Source: Neonectria sp. B-13 (lineage: Eukaryota; Ascomycota; Sordariomycetes; Hypocreales; Nectriaceae). From it: DNA of 64,000 bases. Under the pieces are notes generated by a model that was given only the letters and a program-made list of their open reading frames with translations, was not told the DNA's origin and searched no databases. The stretch lies in the NCBI GenBank assembly GCA_002682825.1, contig NOKP01000024.1, positions 558,001 through 622,000 on the forward strand, written 5' to 3'. Below are positions 35,691 through 46,249 of this stretch, piece after piece; position 1 is the first letter of the stretch, and the number at the start of each line of letters is the position of its first letter. The translations under genes and the position numbers were made by a program.

Positions 35691-36667
35691 CTAGGCTGAG
35701 TTCTCAATCACATCTACCAAAGCAGCGCCTCGAGATGTTTTCATATGTCTGGAGTCAACGACGATGTCAACGCCGAAATAGGATGAATAAAGTCCTGCAC
35801 CATCATCTTCAAAGTCAGGCCCCCAGAAAAATGGACCAGATGCTAGCGAGAAACTGTTTGCATCCTCAACCTGCAGACTGCGACAAACTTCGGCCCGCAG
35901 TTCTCCAATTGTCAAGTCCACGGCCGTATCTGGCGGACGAACAAAGTATAACACTTCCCGACCTCTCATATTAACCCTTAGACGATCTGCATCTGAAGGC
36001 TCACGTCGAGTCCAGCCCCTCCAATCCTCGGGTTCGGCAGTCAAGGCAAATCTCTCCCGCTCTTGAACGAACGACGTTCGCGAAAAGCACAGACCAAACT
36101 CAGGTGTCGTAGCTAGCATCCGACACAGCTCGAGCTTGCATCCAGGAAACAAACAAGTTTTGTCCATGTTGGCGGAGCTATTGATGATTCGGAACCAGCT
36201 AAAGTCGGCTCCGAGAACTAGATGAGGGGCCAGTCGAGCGACCGCGTCGTACAGCTTGCGGTGCACTGAACATTTGTGCGTCGTCCCTCCCCAAGAGTTT
36301 TGTCCGAATTCCGTGAAGACACAGTTCTCGACATCTGCCTGGTCGAATTCAAAGTTGTTTTTGATCCAGAGGCCTAGGGGTTTCGTTCCAACTGTTAGCC
36401 AGAGCTACGCCAGGGCATGGTGAAGGTATAGAGGGGTTCGTTGCAACCATTATGAAGAAGTATCTCAATGTAAATTTTTGTAGTGGCTTTCGTTTGTGTG
36501 CCGCCGGTTATGTCGTTTCTCATGATTTGGATTGAGGCCGTAAGGTGGCCGGGCTGGTGGACTGAGGAACCGGTCAGTTTGTTGGTGAGGGCAAACATGG
36601 GGTTGCCACCCCGGCCACATTGTCCGGCGGTGGGGTAATAACGGGCAGGGTTCGGGCCAAATGCCAT
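35691..36667 (-). CDS. Hypothetical protein, 313 aa
   Basis: Family not recognised. Exon 1 (36667-36409) and exon 2 (36373-35691) join in frame only if a 35-nt intron (GTAGCT...CTAAC...CCTAG) is removed, turning MPW plus a stop-bearing tail into MPWRLWIKNNFEFDQADVEN. Without it the first frame stops 18 nt later. No signal peptide or membrane segment is evident; several Cys and Trp residues are spread through it. It starts 187 bp from, and divergent to, SDR 3, with a TTTTGGGGTAA box just upstream of the ATG. Position and box suggest it belongs to the 24.7-42 kb cluster. Confidence 0.6.
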
Positions 36668-36668
36668 T

Positions 36669-36679
36669 TTTTGGGGTAA
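36669..36679. promoter_or_regulatory. TTTTGGGGTAA box in a divergent promoter
   Basis: Single strong copy immediately upstream of the 313-aa gene and 175 bp upstream of SDR 3. Another TGGGGTAAT (36631-36639) lies just inside the coding start of the 313-aa gene. Confidence 0.45.
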
Positions 36680-36853
36680 GCCCGCTTAGCACATAAACAC
36701 ATGACATGGTACGGAATTGACGGAATAGGATCCGCACTTGTAGATTACATTACTGTTGAGAGTCCACATTGAATGCCTGTGTAGGTGCTTCCAAACCCTA
36801 CGCCCTACTCTTGCCTCATTTTTATTATTCAAAACCGCCAGGGATAATCAAGT

Positions 36854-37846
36854 ATGTCTGGGAAAGTCTTCATTGTCACTGGAGCCGTTGGAGGTATCGG
36901 CAACGAGATTGTGCGCAATCTGGTAGAGACACAAGCTGCCAACGTCATCGCAACCGACATTGTTGAAGGACCTTTACAAGGCCAGAAAGACCAGTATGGG
37001 GGAAAATTGGTTGTCGTCATAGGAGATATCGTTAACGTTGGTTGAATTCTCTCCAAGTCAAGCCCCACTGACGCCAATCACTTAGCCGGCAATCTCGCAA
37101 AAGTGTGTCCAGGCAGCGATTGATAAGTTTGGACGTCTCGACGGAGTCTCACTTACTGCCGGAATTTTCGGTGCCTGCTATCGGTTGGTGGATGCTTCTG
37201 TTGAAAAGTGGAAGAGGGGTTTTGAAATCAACGTCCTCTCCCATCTGAATGCTGTAAGCCTTCCCCTATTGTCACGAGGCGTTTTGGGCACTGGTTGACA
37301 ATCCACAGCTGCATTTTGCTCTGCCTGAACTACGCAAGACAAGGGGATGCGTTGTAGCAGCCACTTCTGGCGCCGGAGATGCCGCCTTGTTCCCGGGTTG
37401 GGGGTTTTACGGCGCATCCAAGGCAGCCGTTGCGTTCTTGATCAAACAAATTCATCTCGAAGAACATGAGATCACCGCAGTTGGAATCTCTCCGGGTCTA
37501 TGCGATACTAAGATGATTGAGAACCTGCGAGATGGCACAAGTAAGTTCACACGCCCCAATGTGACCCATTTAAGCAGATACTGAGCTTAGTGTCATAGCT
37601 GAGGGTTGGACCGCTGAAGACGTAGCTTCATATGACAAGTTTGTGTCTAGGGTCGAGATGGTCACTCCCGCTGTTGCTGCAAATGCTTATGCCCAAGCTC
37701 TTACCAAGGGTACTAGGGATATTTCCGGGCTAATCATGGATTATGATGACGCACGGCTGCCAATTGACGAAAGCTTGAAGAGAAAGGATGCGACAGACCG
37801 CAGATCTTACGCACAGTACACTACACAGGCTAGCACAGATTCATAG
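36854..37846 (+). CDS. Short-chain dehydrogenase/reductase 3, 276 aa, four exons
   Basis: Exons 36854-37036, 37086-37253, 37309-37540 and 37599-37846 fit in phase with normal GT-AG introns. Cofactor motif VTGAVGGIGNEIV opens the protein, and FGRLDGVSLTAG replaces the usual NNAG with LTAG. The catalytic Ser is in VAATSGAG and YGASK supplies Tyr and Lys. PGLCDTKM is the usual post-catalytic loop. It resembles SDRs related to fungal 15-PGDH-like or benzyl-alcohol dehydrogenases more than SDR 1 and 2, so it is not a recent copy of them. It lies divergent from the 313-aa gene. Confidence 0.85.
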
Positions 37847-38000
37847 ACATGGGAATATGAATGGTTGCAAAGCTTTTTTGGCTCTGCTATTTTATTTAAA
37901 TCTAAGGGACTGCGATGAGGACATTCCATCATAATGGATTCAATAGCAACAGCTTTTCTAGACGTTCAACTCTACGAGTTGCCCACAATAGTCAAGGAAT

Positions 38001-38334
38001 ATGACCACCCAGCGCCCAAGTGCTGAAACCCATCAGCTTGGCTCATGTGGTTCTTCGAACAGCAAACCTCGAGAAGATGAGAAACTTTTACGTTCACTTC
38101 CTGGGCGGTCATGTTACGTATGGCAACGAGATGATCTCATTCATCACCTATGATGATGAGCATCATCGAATCGCTCTCATCGGTATTCGTGGGACTGCAG
38201 CCAAGGCCCGAGACAGTTGTGGCTTGGAACATATCGCTTTCGCGTTCTCGAGCCTAGCGGACCTCGAAGATCTTAGCCAGATGGACCTTTGTGTCAAGGT
38301 TGTAGACCTTGCCCCAGTGAAACTCATCAGCTAG
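38001..38334 (+). pseudogene. VOC/glyoxalase-fold dioxygenase-like protein, frameshifted and truncated
   Basis: VOC metalloproteins include glyoxalases and extradiol dioxygenases. ATG at 38001 opens MTTQRP, but an apparent extra base near 38017-38020 puts VLKPISLAHVVLRTANLEKM in another frame. That frame continues through FYVHFLGGHVTYGNEMISF and GLEHIAFAFSSLADL (a usual metal-ligand neighbourhood) and then loses resemblance. It stops at 38334 inside a 38-bp tandem duplication. The second half of the usual 160-190 aa fold is missing. Probably once part of the neighbouring oxidoreductase group. Confidence 0.6.
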
Positions 38335-38380
38335 ATCGAAGAGACCTTGCCCCAGTGAAACTCATCAGCTAGATCGAAGA
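38305..38380. repeat. 38-bp tandem duplication at the VOC break point
   Basis: Two identical copies of a 38-bp unit beginning GACCTTGCCCCAGTGAAACT (38305-38342 and 38343-38380). The first copy contains the stop codon of the truncated VOC frame. Confidence 0.9.
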
Positions 38381-38419
38381 GACCAAGAGGAACCGATAAC
38401 TCAAAATCAAATTAGTCAC

Positions 38420-39023
38420 GGCTAATCTAGATGCCACGGCGTGCCATGAGGCTAAAAACACGGTCACAAAGTATGCACCACCACCACGATCGTTTGAGAA
38501 CGGCCTAGTTGCGAGAAGTAGTTTGAACATATCCGTATCTATGAGCATCTGCAATTTTTGCATGCTCTCTTGCGATTAAGAGCCAGGGAGTGTTAGTTTT
38601 ATGAGGAATATTATAGCCAGGAAATGACCACGAGGCAAGGAGCTGCGCGGCCTGAGATTTTACCACACGACAAGATTCCGTATCAAATTCGAAGAGAAGT
38701 TTAGCCCAGCGATACAGACATGCACGTGCGTTTTGGGTGCTTCGAAGCCCGAGTTTGCTGAGAGTTGACTGAGGAATAAACTTGAGGAGTTAATGGGAAA
38801 GTTGATGATGGTGGAGAGCGGAAACGCTTACATTGGAGCATGAAAAAAGCATAGCTTGAAATAAGAGTAGTGATATCTCATCCCTCCTCTTGCTGTAGCT
38901 ACGGCTGTCGTAGTAGGTATCACAAAATTCCCCCTCATTCAGCAACGGGAGCAGAGGGTGCATATGCAAAAGAATTGCTGGATGAACTCGTCTAAAATGG
39001 CGCGGCTCGGAACGTGCAAGCAA
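38420..39023 (-). pseudogene. Zn2Cys6-type regulator remnant (cutinase-regulator-like middle region)
   Basis: Minus-strand reading FRRVHP, then LLNEGEFCDTYYDSRSYS and ISLLLFQAMLFSCSN. After a likely intron (GTAAGC...CTCAG) it continues LSKLGLRSTQNARACLYRWA, AKLLFEFDTES and KIADAHRYGY, ending LKRSWWWCILCDRVF. This is the fungal_trans middle region of CTF1-type regulators. A TAG (SRN*AV) interrupts it, and both the zinc cluster and C-terminus are absent. Confidence 0.6.
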
Positions 39024-41320
39024 CCCTGCATCCGCAAGAATTGCATTCTCTGCGATGGAATGAATAGCAGGTTACCAACAATAAGGAACGGATATTCGGA
39101 GTCCGCGACGTATGATGAAGATACGAAGTAATGGCCGTTATGAATACGGGAATGGCCATGATCATTTCAAATGTTCGCTGTCGGATTTTCCACGAGTCCC
39201 AAAGGGCTGTTTTCAATTTTCCGTTCAATGTTTGTGTTTTTAATTCGTATTAACTGTTCGGCGTGTCGTGGGGTGGTCCGGTTGATGTCTTGGCTACTTT
39301 GATATTCGGGTGGGCCATGATCGCAAGGGTCAGACTGAGAAGGTTGGGGTCGCGGTGACCGTGGTGACCGTGGTGATCGTGTTTAATGCAGCACTCTTTG
39401 TTGAGATATGCCCTCTTGGCTGCAGCGACTGTGTAGGAGTTAGCATATCGTGGCATAAAAGGTCTGGCTATCTTGGACTCCCAATTCTTCGTTTACCGTG
39501 TTCTCTTCTTCCTTTTCCTTGTCACCTCACACTCCACATGGTCCAGGCAACAATTTGTACAGGACCCTTCGAGAGGAGCATCACATCTGACTTTGCGTGC
39601 TCGGCATTAAAGGCACGCGTGAGGAGCGCGTTTGCGTATGATCCTGTCGACCAGCACCATCGATTTCGAATTCTGTTCCATCGTAGTGGAGTCGATCGGA
39701 ATTTGGACAGATGTTGGACTACTGCTGGACAAGGGAGACAATTTGACGATCCAAGCATGCGTTGTGCAGATTCCAGTTTAAGAAATGAGTAATCAGGCAG
39801 GAGACAAATTCGGCTAAGGCGTAGAGTACTTTACAAATCGGGCAATTCATTTGAGAAATACTTCATACTTGAACGAGCCGGTGCCAGTTGACTAGGATGC
39901 ATACTCCTACGCGCGAAAGAGAACCCCAAGTATTTTCTGCTCACAGCTGATCATACAGATCACGCTGGGGGGGATCCCCAATTAACCCAACCTAATAAAG
40001 CCCCGTCTCCCGTAACGCTGATAAGCTCCATGGAGCTGCAAAGATAAGCAGTTCTAAATGCAGGCATTGCCTAATACGGAACTTGCAATAGGTCTCAGCC
40101 TCTAGTGGATCATCGCGGTCCCACGACTCAATCTGAACCCGAGCCCGAACCCGAGCCACAAGCCGAAGCTCGAAGCCGAAGCTCGAAGCCGAAGCTCGAA
40201 GCCGAGTGGGGGCCGTGGTCCCTGGTCGTATCCACTTTTGTCCCCACGATCCTTCCGGGATCGGAGCTGCTGCTGTCAAACGTTGTACACGCTGTGCACG
40301 CGGCACACATTTGCCTGTAACACCAAGTCATCATTTCATGTTTCCTCGGTCTCTTGGTCTCATACCTCTCAATGGCCAAAGCCGTTTGGGTTGATCATAT
40401 AAGTCTCCGTTGTTGACGGCAACGATCACGCGTGGGGCCGGCGATGGCAAGAGGTATATATACCAAAGCATATATTTGAGACGCCTGAGATACCAGTAAG
40501 TCAACCCAGGTCCAGATATTAGCCATTCGCCCACTAACGTCAAGTCAGATGACGGTAACCCACCAAAAGGTCGAACTACCCGTCAAGCAGATTGTGTCGG
40601 GTTTCAAGATCAAGCCCAGTCGCGCGTTACTGAACCTATCAAGCCTTGACTAATTTCACCAGTTTGTGCAAGTTGAAAAGAGGGGAAGGGGCCTAGAGAA
40701 GCTATGAGATAATAGGATGTAGAAATGAATGAGTATTGAACCACACTATCAGAAATCGATCGCATTAAAAATTCACTCTGTCCACTATCGCGATCGGTTC
40801 GTCTGTTCAGACTTCAGCAAAGCAACCACATCATTTTCAAAATATAAAATATGGAAATTAACCATTAGTCTCCTTATATGTCCTATTTACATCTTACCGA
40901 TTTTCTTTACCAGTTTGTCAATTGTCGTATCACTCGCTTCTCAGTCCGATACAGTCTTCTGCTCCCGAACACGTTCAACATGCTTTATCTATCTGCGATC
41001 TGCACCTTCTCAACTTCAGCCAAGATGTTCACTAGGCATAATAAGAATTCTACAATAAGAAGAGGGAATCCTCTGCTCAGATCTCAAATTTATCTTGATT
41101 TTTACTTACCTCTATATGCGGTAAACCCCTGATTGACTGTATTATTAATATATTGTTATCATTATTACTATAGACGTATTCCCAGGATACCGGTGTATTA
41201 TGGCATAGTTTGACTTAATGACCTTTACTTAAGCCCTATTAGTTGATTACCCAGCATGCTCCAGGTTCCTCACGTTCTAAGCCAAAAACTTGAAATCCCA
41301 GCCGAAATCGATAATCCGCT
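39024..41320. other. 2.3-kb intergenic region
   Basis: No intact gene recognised. Contains the 13-bp tandem repeat at 40161-40206 and a GGGGGGGATCCCCAATT near-palindrome at about 39968-39984. Open frames up to 160 codons (39310-39792, +) show no domain or splice logic. Confidence 0.45.
40161..40206. repeat. 13-bp tandem repeat, about 3.5 copies
   Basis: AGCCGAAGCTCGA repeated head to tail, preceded by related GAGCCCGAACCC units. Confidence 0.85.
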
Positions 41321-41482
41321 TTGGGGTACCCCAATAAGGGCTACACTTGGCCACTGTTGTTTAAATATATCTCATTGGAAGATGTAATGTTGGGGTCAGG
41401 TTGGGGTAAATCCATTCTCGGCACTGAGTTCGGACTTGGCCTCGGGTTCGGACACGGGCTGTCAATTGGGGAATATGGGGTA
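41321..41482. promoter_or_regulatory. GGGG-box array with perfect 14-bp palindrome, upstream of DUF3237 gene
   Basis: TTGGGGTACCCCAA (41321-41334) is perfectly palindromic. TTGGGGT (41390-41396) and TTGGGGTAA (41401-41409) form a direct pair, and TATGGGGTAG (41474-41483) is a fourth copy. The array ends 135 bp before the ATG at 41618. Confidence 0.6.
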
Positions 41483-41617
41483 GTGCGATTTATACCGCGG
41501 GTGCTAATGGCAAAGCTTCAATGTGCGAATCCGAAATATAAAGAGAAAGGATATGATATAGTCCGAACTGATCATCATCGAACATAATTTCTCAACTACT
41601 CACTTCAGTCTATTGTC

Positions 41618-42168
41618 ATGGCTTCCCTCGAGTTAACCCCTGTCTTCAATGTCAACGTGTCAGTGTCCCTCCCGACTGGAATGGGACCTGGCAATGAATT
41701 TTCTGACCTTTCGGTTGTAAATGGTTCGCTTAATCCATCTAGTCAACCTCTACTGAACACTTCAATACTTATCAGACTCTAGGGGAAAGCGGATACGTCG
41801 AGACGATCGACGGGAAAACCAGGTTCGAGATTACATCAATTTCTGACTGGATGATTCTGGGCCAGAATCAAACCACTGCAACTGTGGATGCGAGAATGAG
41901 CTCGGTCGGCCCGAAGGGTATCAATCTAGACATGCATTATCTGGGCAAATTCAAACTTACCTCAAAGACGAACGAAGTGTTCGGTGGCACCCCTGGAGCA
42001 AGCTTTGACTTTGGGGAAGAATACTTATATGTAACTCCAAGAATCTCGAGTCGATCTGCGGAATTTGGATGGGTTAATGATTTTGTGTTTGTGGGTATGG
42101 GGAAAGCAAAGGCGGTCCGAGAAGGTGCTGGTATTGAGATCTCATACCAGATCCTCAGAGTCGGTTAA
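41618..42168 (+). CDS. DUF3237-family protein, 163 aa
   Basis: Exons 41618-41716 and 41776-42168 joined by a GTAAAT-CAG intron (an alternative donor three bases upstream is possible). The start is ELTPVFNVNVSVSLP, the usual first strand. TTATVDARMSS and EEYLYVTPRISS follow. The C-terminal FGWVNDFVFVGMGKAK matches the conserved YAWLN..VFVG.G end of DUF3237 (UPF0311) proteins. These small beta-barrel proteins occur in bacteria and fungi, often near oxidoreductases; their activity is not established generally. Intact, with a strong GGGG-box array upstream, so it is probably part of the cluster. Confidence 0.7.
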
Positions 42169-42360
42169 TTGGTAGAATTACATAATCGAGCTAGCATAAG
42201 CCACTCAATATTGTTACTCTGCAGATACACTTGCTGGCATCATAAGCGGCCACGAAACTGATTCAAAAGTTCGACAACTATCTGGCCGATGCCCACTGTA
42301 TCAGTAGTAAAATCTCACCCCCATTTGGCCTTTTGTTCTCGTCCAAAAGTTGCATTATCT

Positions 42361-43925
42361 ACTTGGGATATGGCCTTGTATTTTGGCAAAGGGGGAAAAT
42401 GCTGGCAAGAGGTGAGATTGAGGAGCCCGGATTCATTTTTACGTAAGTTAATCGTAACTCACAACTCGTAACTCGCCCCGAGTGTCTTTCGTCATTACTA
42501 ACGGGACTCAGTGTTCTCCTCTCCGTCATCATCGCCGTCACGAACCTGATGTTACTTGCACCATATGCTATTGATTTCATCAAGGCTACGTCTACAGTTG
42601 TAAAGCTGTTCCAGTTGATTGATAGAGAGTCTAGCATCGACCCCTTCGACCCTAACAGAAGATAGCCCCTGGAAAGGTGTAGTAATATTGAGCTTTGCAA
42701 TATGACATTTGCCTACCCTAAGGAACCAGAAGTCACCATTCTAGACAACCCTTCTCTCAAGATACCTATTAGCGAGGTCACTGCCATAGTATTACAACTT
42801 CAACAGCTCTCTTCCAAGGAAATACTCACACCAACCTCAACTTAGGGCCAATCTAGATCAGGCAAGAGCACCATCGTTAGTCTCCTCGAGCGCTAGTACT
42901 TAACCAGTTCGGGCACCATCAAGCTCAATGACTATCATATTTATCAGTTGAACCTGAACTGGCTCCGAAGAAATGTGCGTTTGGTGGAGCAGGAGCCTGT
43001 TCTATTTCAAGGCACTGTCTTCTAGAACATCAAATATAGTCTAGTAGGCACCAAGTAGGAATATAGCTCCAAGGAGGAACAACTTAACCACATCCAGGAA
43101 GCCACCAAGTTGGCCTTTGCTCACGACTTCATCTACGAACTGGGGGAAGGTTATGATACGCAAACTGGGCAACGCCATATTTAATATCCGGAGGCCAGAA
43201 GCAACGTATAGCCATTGGCCAACTTGTGCTGGCTACCCTTCAGCCCTCTTTGTCCTTCTTATTTCCTCTAGTTGGTTGTACGGTGGCTGGTAAGCACAAT
43301 TCAAGGCCCGCCATTTCGAAACCAGTTAACGCAATATAAAGGTACTACCTTCCCCGGTAAAGTGATCCTTGAATCAAATGTAGTAGAAGTGTTCACACTC
43401 ACAGGATCCGAAATGGAACGCAAGGTGAACTCTTACGCAGCTATATTCATCGTCCTAGCCACCGGCTGTCTTGTTGCTTACTTTACCCTTGAGTACGCAA
43501 ATAATGTGGTCGCTCACCACGTAAACCACAAATTCCACAAGCAAATCCTTCGGCATGTCCTTCGGCAGGATGTCGATTGTATCGACCGTGCAGATAAAAA
43601 CACAGGCACGCTTGTCAGTAGGATCGACTGAAACTAGCAGTCCATCCTTGAGCTGATGGAATATAACATTGGCCTCGTCCTGGTCTGCCTGTTCAATGTG
43701 ACGGTCTAGAGTACCTTGACTATTGTCTACAGCTGGAAGCTAGGCTTGGCCATCGTCTCCGATGGCCTGCCGCCCTTGGTTGGTGCAGGCTACTTCAAGA
43801 TTTGATTCGATGTCAGAGCAGTGGTTTTGAAAGAGTATTACTAACGAATCAATGCCCGAGTGGAAAGTATTGAGAGAGGGGATCCCTGAAGATATACCAC
43901 GGTAAATGGCAAACAATACTGTGGC
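42361..43925 (+). pseudogene. ABCB-type (MDR) transporter remnant
   Basis: Recognisable pieces in order: LGYGLVFWQRGKMLARGEIE from the first membrane domain; LMLLAPYAIDFIKATSTVVK and IELCNMTFAYPKEPEVTILD leading into the nucleotide-binding domain; RSGKSTIVSLLER (Walker A); VRLVEQEPVLFQGTVF (Q-loop); SGGQKQRIAIGQ (signature); then MERKVNSYAAIFIVLATGCL and HKFHKQILRHVLRQDVDCID of the second membrane domain. Many stops, including TAG near 42663, 42894 and 43023, several where Trp is expected (ER*Y). The second ATPase domain is missing. A full exporter has been reduced to about a third. Confidence 0.75.
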
Positions 43926-44597
43926 CAAAGACTACTAGTACCCGCTGAAATAGGGCATAGCGCGTCGCGAATGCGTTACAGGTGATGACGACCTTCAGCG
44001 CCCATTCTCATCAGTTGCTGGGCTGATTTTGGCGACAAGCCAACCACGAAAGCTATCGGCAACCCAGTTGCGTCAGCAAGATGAATTGGCTCAGATATCA
44101 AGGACGACAATTACGAAAGACCTCGACATACGACGCGTCATAGTAACTAAAAACATCACAATAACCAGCAGTACAGAGTATCCAGCCCAAACTGAAACAT
44201 ACAACACAAAATATCTGTTTCAAAACCCCCTTGGACAATTCCAAGGACCTCCAAAACAATCATCTCATTGAACAAGGCTCAGGCGTGTCATCTTTGCATG
44301 AAATCAGCAAGTCTTATCGCGAATCCCGCATACTACCCATCAATTGTGATGTATTAGAGAAATAGAGTCGCCAACGAAAGTAAGATAGTATCAAAGTGCC
44401 CGGGATGAAATATAACCCAAAAGACCATATTTCACTGTAGAACGCTATTCCAGACTCTCGACTACGAGATGGTAAATGAACAAGGTATTAAAATCCGGCA
44501 TTCCCCTCGATTCACACGTCCCTCGGGTAACGTTCAGCTGTCAAACTGCAGAAAAACCGAGTCACAGCATTAATACAACAAAGAAATATCCCTTCTA
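43926..44597. other. Intergenic, nothing recognised
   Basis: An 80-codon frame at 44029-44271 (+) shows no family resemblance. Otherwise non-coding. Confidence 0.4.
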
Positions 44598-45370
44598 TCA
44601 GCACGAATCTTCCCCTATAATAACATTATACCAAGAGCTGCTTCCATACATACGCCCTGCGTTATGTGTTAGTATCTGCCAATATACGTTTAACTTAGGT
44701 TGCATAAACCCACCTTGCGAGTATTTTGTCCCGCCGTCACTCCACGAGCATGCTTGCTGCAAGGTGCCGGCCATAGATGCGATTGTATCAGTGTAAACCG
44801 ATATATCGACCTTCGCATCGCTGCAGATCCAGATTGCCGAGTTATACGAGCATGTGACGCTGCGACATGAATGTGGCTTAACGACGAAAACCTGGCCCTT
44901 CCACTTGTCCATCATATATGTTATGCCCTTTGCAACAGCACTATACTTTCCCTTGCCGTCGCTCCCCTGGTTGCACTGGACTTCGTTCTGTTGAGTCTTA
45001 TGTTAGCTATGAATATTATCAATAGTAGGGGCTACTAACTGCTTCAGCTCGCTCCATGTAGGTGTTCATCCTCATGCCAGCCTTTGTTGAGCTTGCCACC
45101 TCCTGCTTCTTCGAATAGAGAGCCTGTTTTCCCTGTTAGCATCTTTGTAAAACTTTATCAAGTGGTTCACGGTAATATTTACCTCAACTGGTCGCTTGGT
45201 CTGAATTTCCGCGATGTCTTTAGAGAATTGAGGCAGAGCCTATAACGGTGTTAGTGAATTAAGAGTCATTTCAGATGGGTATTTAATAATGGGAATTAAG
45301 TAAAGGCAAAGCTCACTACAACAGATGCTAAGATGGCATAAAATAGGGTAAGAACGGTGCTGGACTTCAT
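44598..45370 (-). CDS. Small secreted protein (effector-like), 175 aa, five exons
   Basis: Exons 45370-45317, 45239-45183, 45123-45040, 44987-44714 and 44656-44598 join in phase. The last intron (57 nt) has a perfect TACTAACA branch site. MKSSTVLTLFYAILASVVV is a signal peptide. A KR pair at residues 33-34 is a possible Kex2 site. The mature part has Cys at NEVQCNQGSDG, KPHSCRSVTCSYNSAIWICS and QQACSWSDGG, and a closing SWYNVIIGEDSC. The even spread of Cys in a short secreted protein suggests disulfides. The pattern resembles fungal small secreted proteins of unknown role; no named family is claimed. Its neighbours are mostly pseudogenes, but this gene is intact. Confidence 0.65.
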
Positions 45371-46249
45371 GCTGTTTGAAATGTTGTTGAGTATACTGAT
45401 GACAGCAATCTGACTGGTGACTTTTGCGTGAATAATGTTGGAACTGATGGTGATGACAGGATAAAAACCTCCCTTTGTACACTCTCCCTTTATATTGTCC
45501 TTTCAATTACCATTATACCAAAAGTGAGCATTCTGCTGCTATAGTTAGAAAGTATCGACGCTCCTTACGGATTTCGTAGCCGTCCACAGCCACAATTCCT
45601 GCCAGCTCAGTGATGCATAAAGACACGTCGATCGTAGTGGGGTTGCCAGCAGATTCAGGTCTTGCATGTGCTGCATTGCCAGCCACAGCAAAAGTGAATA
45701 CGAACCCCACTATACATACGTAGTAAAATAATACCTTGCATAATAAGTGTGGTGATATGTACAAGTCACTGTGTACATACGTGTACAAGAAAATGTTTCA
45801 TTTGTATTATTAGTAGCCATTAGGAGGTGGAATCTTTACTTGAGGGATTTTCAGATTGTTTCAGCTTTTCTTAGAGTGAAAACGTGTCAAGCAAGGTACT
45901 ACTCTATGAATGCTGTTGGTACTTACTGTCTTAATTTAGACTGCAGGGTTTGTATGCCAAGCTACACGTTGTGTTGTGCCTTGTTGGGTATTGCTGGGGC
46001 CCTGGCGAACCTTTCGTACAGTGGTCAAGCCAGCAGGCATCTACCTTGGTATAGTAGTCCGTTTGCTTTAAGGTCTTCAGGCATAGCCCCAATTCATCAT
46101 CTGACCCGTGCCCATATGTCCCAGCAGCGCGTCACGTCATGCCACAATCAACAAGTTAGCCAATCCAGCACCTGACATTGTGCAGTGCGCATTACGTTTT
46201 GCCTCAGCCGGAAAATGCAACAGCTATGAGCGCGGTGGTTAACACCTGT

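Noticed and set aside
39310..39792. 160-codon plus-strand frame
   Set aside because: No domain, odd composition changes along its length, and no intron or promoter logic.
40141..40206. CRISPR-like short repeats
   Set aside because: Units are contiguous 13-bp repeats without spacers, in a eukaryotic genome; a plain minisatellite.
45513..45788. Minus-strand frame with a signal-like hydrophobic stretch
   Set aside because: It has no ATG; its listed first codon is TTG and no splice site supplies one convincingly. Tempting because a secreted protein gene is adjacent.
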